A stretch of 64,000 nucleotides of DNA from Bacillus mycoides (GTDB lineage: Bacteria > Bacillota > Bacilli > Bacillales > Bacillaceae_G): assembly GCF_001757995.1 (NCBI RefSeq), contig NZ_LXLV01000004.1, forward strand, positions 1-64,000. The letters run 5' to 3'. Positions 62,079 to 64,000 of the stretch are shown piece after piece. Each line of letters opens with the position of its first letter. Position 1 is the stretch's first letter. The position numbers and the translations under genes are program-made. Below the pieces are notes generated by a model. It was not told where the DNA came from. It saw nothing but the letters and a program-made list of their open reading frames with translations, and searched no databases.

Positions 62079-63275
62079 ATGAGAAGTTTCATTATTGCAT
62101 GGAAAGATTTAAAAATCCGTTTAATTGATCGGCGCGGATTTATGATGATGTTAATTATGCCACTTGTATTAACAGCCATTTTAGGTTCAGCATTAAGTAA
62201 TGTATTTGATAGTGGCGGACTACCAAAAACAGTAATTGGTTATTATCAAGAAGGAACGGATGAGTTTGCAGATGTCTTTCAAAAAGACGTATTGCAAGCT
62301 AAAGAAATAAAAGATGATGTGAAAGTAAAGGTAGCTAATTCTCAGGAAGAGCTTGAAGATATGTTAAAGGAAAAGAAAATCGATGTAGGAATTATTATTC
62401 CAAATAAATGGAGCGAACAAGTGCAAGATGGGAAATTAAAAGAACCAAAGGTGCTTATAGACCCATCCAAAGATATACAAGCGAAAATTGCTGAATCAAT
62501 GATTCTTTCTTTTTCAGAACGTGTTCAAACCGTCGCAGTAGCTACTCAAAGTGTTGTAACAGAATTAGCAAAATCTCAGCAGGGTGATGTGGCACAAGTT
62601 GCAAAAGAGGTAAGTGGAAGTCTACAGACGATAGCAACTGCAAGTGCGGATAACATCGAAAAAGGAACGGTAGGTAAAAAAACAGTTGCCGCGATGCAAT
62701 ATTATTCAGCTGCGATGTTAGTCATGTTTTTACTATATAACATAACAGTAGGTGCGAAATCAGTTGTAACAGAGCAAAGAACTGAGACATTAGCAAGATT
62801 GTTTAGTACACCAACGAGCACATTTTCAATTTTGTTTGGAAAATTCTTAGGAACATTACTATTTGCCTGTATACAATTTGGCGTGTTTATAGTTGCTACA
62901 CGCTTTATGTTTCATGTGGAATGGGGAGAAGATGTGTCTCAAATAGTAGTATTGGGAATTTCGTATGCAATTTGTGTTTCCGGTTTATCAATGTTAATTG
63001 CGGCCTTTATCCGGGAGGAAAAAACGGCAGATTTAATGGGAGGAATCGGTATTCAAATACTAGCTATATTAGGGGGATCAATGTTACCGATTTACGTATT
63101 TCCCGATACACTTCAAACAGTTGCGAATATTGCTCCGAATAAATGGGCGCTTACGAGCTTCTTAAATATTATGTCGGGAACATCTTGGGATGTGCTATTC
63201 CCTGTTATTTTAAGTTTATGTAGTGCAGGAATTATCTCCGTTATGATTGGAACATTACGTTTACGTACGAGATAG
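62079..63275 (+). CDS. lnrM: ABC-2 type permease (LnrM-like)
   Basis: 398 aa. N-terminal helix, a large external domain (about 45-200), then five C-terminal helices (TVGAKSVVTEQRTETLARLF motif, the ABC-2 signature). The start is ATG 62079 with GGGGG; the ATG at 62073 is immediately followed by a stop. Exports lipophilic antibiotics in related systems. Confidence 0.88.
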   Translation: MRSFIIAWKDLKIRLIDRRGFMMMLIMPLVLTAILGSALSNVFDSGGLPKTVIGYYQEGTDEFADVFQKDVLQAKEIKDDVKVKVANSQEELEDMLKEKKIDVGIIIPNKWSEQVQDGKLKEPKVLIDPSKDIQAKIAESMILSFSERVQTVAVATQSVVTELAKSQQGDVAQVAKEVSGSLQTIATASADNIEKGTVGKKTVAAMQYYSAAMLVMFLLYNITVGAKSVVTEQRTETLARLFSTPTSTFSILFGKFLGTLLFACIQFGVFIVATRFMFHVEWGEDVSQIVVLGISYAICVSGLSMLIAAFIREEKTADLMGGIGIQILAILGGSMLPIYVFPDTLQTVANIAPNKWALTSFLNIMSGTSWDVLFPVILSLCSAGIISVMIGTLRLRTR

Positions 63276-63283
63276 GAGGGGAA

Positions 63284-64000
63284 ATGATGAAGAAGGTTTG
63301 GGCGCTTTGTTGGTTAGAATTAAAACAAATTTTAATAAAGCCACAAAGTTATGTACTCATGTTTGGAATGCCTATTATTTTCACACTCATTTTCGGCGGA
63401 CTTTTAGGTGGAAGTGGGAATGAGAAAGTAAATATTAGCTTAGTAGATGAAGATGGTTCTATATTATCTAGCAACTATTATGAGGAAATAAAGAAAAGTG
63501 ACTTAATTTCTATAGAGAAGGTAACGTATAAGGAAGGGAAACAGAAGATTGAAAACAAAAAATCTTCCGGTATAGTTATCATTCCGAAAGACTTTCAAAA
63601 GAGTACGCTAGATAGAAAGATAGAAAATATCCAGTTTCAAGCAAGTGCTGATTTTACTGGTGGAACTTCTGTAGAGCGAGTATTGGCAAGTGCGTTAAAA
63701 AAGATGGAGATAGAAGTTAGTGCAGCAAGAGATTTTGAGAAGAAAAGTAACACTTCGTGGGAATCGACGTATAAAGAAATATATACAAAAGTAGAACCGG
63801 GTTCGCTTCAAAAAGAATCAATTTTACATGATGAACAAAAGTTAAATAACGTTACAGGGCGAGCGGCTGGTTTTTCAATTCTATTCGTTATGATTGTCAT
63901 GTTAAGTGCGACGGGAACCATTTTGAAAGCTAGACAAATCGGTGTTTGGTCCCGTTTATTAGGAGCACCGGTTTCGAAAGTTCAAATACTAACTGGATAT
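63284..64000 (+). CDS. lnrN: ABC-2 type permease (LnrN-like), cut by the window end
   Basis: The first 239 codons are visible, from the tandem ATGs at 63284/63287 behind TAGGAGGGG. N-terminal helix (YVLMFGMPIIFTLIFGGLLGG) and the external domain, then the first C-terminal helix (FSILFVMIVMLSATG). Parallel to lnrM; the two permeases form the membrane part of the exporter. Confidence 0.88.
   Translation, partial: MMKKVWALCWLELKQILIKPQSYVLMFGMPIIFTLIFGGLLGGSGNEKVNISLVDEDGSILSSNYYEEIKKSDLISIEKVTYKEGKQKIENKKSSGIVIIPKDFQKSTLDRKIENIQFQASADFTGGTSVERVLASALKKMEIEVSAARDFEKKSNTSWESTYKEIYTKVEPGSLQKESILHDEQKLNNVTGRAAGFSILFVMIVMLSATGTILKARQIGVWSRLLGAPVSKVQILTGY

Noticed and set aside
1-64000. Prophage, complete insertion sequence, CRISPR array, or replication origin
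   Set aside because: No transposase, integrase, phage structural genes, array or DnaA-box cluster was found; only bcr1 elements and the TnsA relic suggest mobility.

Overview
The window looks like a chromosomal segment of a Bacillus cereus group bacterium. It is AT-rich, genes have strong AGGAGG-type ribosome binding sites and UUG/GUG starts are used. It carries the 155-bp bcr1 repeat known from that group, and it has the rrn/tRNA - rocF - cdaA - cdaR - glmM - glmS order of the origin-proximal region. Family assignments come from reading motifs; no database search was run.

Layout. 1-1160: end of a 23S gene, a 5S gene and nine tRNAs. 1243-9748: a frameshifted glycerate kinase, arginase, the cdaA-cdaR-glmM cell-wall/c-di-AMP operon, and glmS behind its ribozyme. 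9749-10221: a decayed TnsA (Tn7-type) relic beside glmS, closed by a shortened bcr1. 10264-24612: S9 peptidase, DoxX, SDR, the metQNI methionine importer under a SAM riboswitch, an MDR reductase, lipoproteins, an FAD oxidase and two MFS transporters. 24889-36204: an S-box-controlled opp operon, two near-identical orphan OppA lipoproteins (one with its own S-box), and small lipoproteins. 36356-42631: aldo/keto reductase and proC, pnuC, glcU, modAB, and a divergent HTH/periplasmic-binding-like regulator.

42697-56721 is the most unusual part. Ordinary genes (LysR/EamA pair, PlsC, LacI, YitT, TatD, lipoprotein, DUF2334, SLT, DUF4931) are interspersed with units of tiny peptide genes of 25-42 codons. 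Each unit, and a YxeA-family gene, lies behind the same 65-bp promoter: a TNACA-N4-TGTAA box, 21 bases, a TAG-type -35, 17 bases, then a -10. I count eight such promoters with identical internal spacing, two of them divergent and sharing one box. The box matches the consensus of BceR/PsdR/YxdJ-type response regulators, so the peptides look like a cell-envelope (antimicrobial peptide) stress regulon. Some of the peptides are leaderless amphipathic helices that recall phenol-soluble modulins.

56850-64000: an ABC-F ATPase gene behind a leader peptide and two terminators (a likely antibiotic-sensing attenuator), followed by a histidine kinase, response regulator and three ABC transporter genes arranged like linearmycin-resistance lnrJKLMN; the last gene runs off the window.

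Four bcr1 repeats are present, and three of them touch the stop codon of a neighbouring gene. Two genes (glycerate kinase, TatD) are frameshifted.
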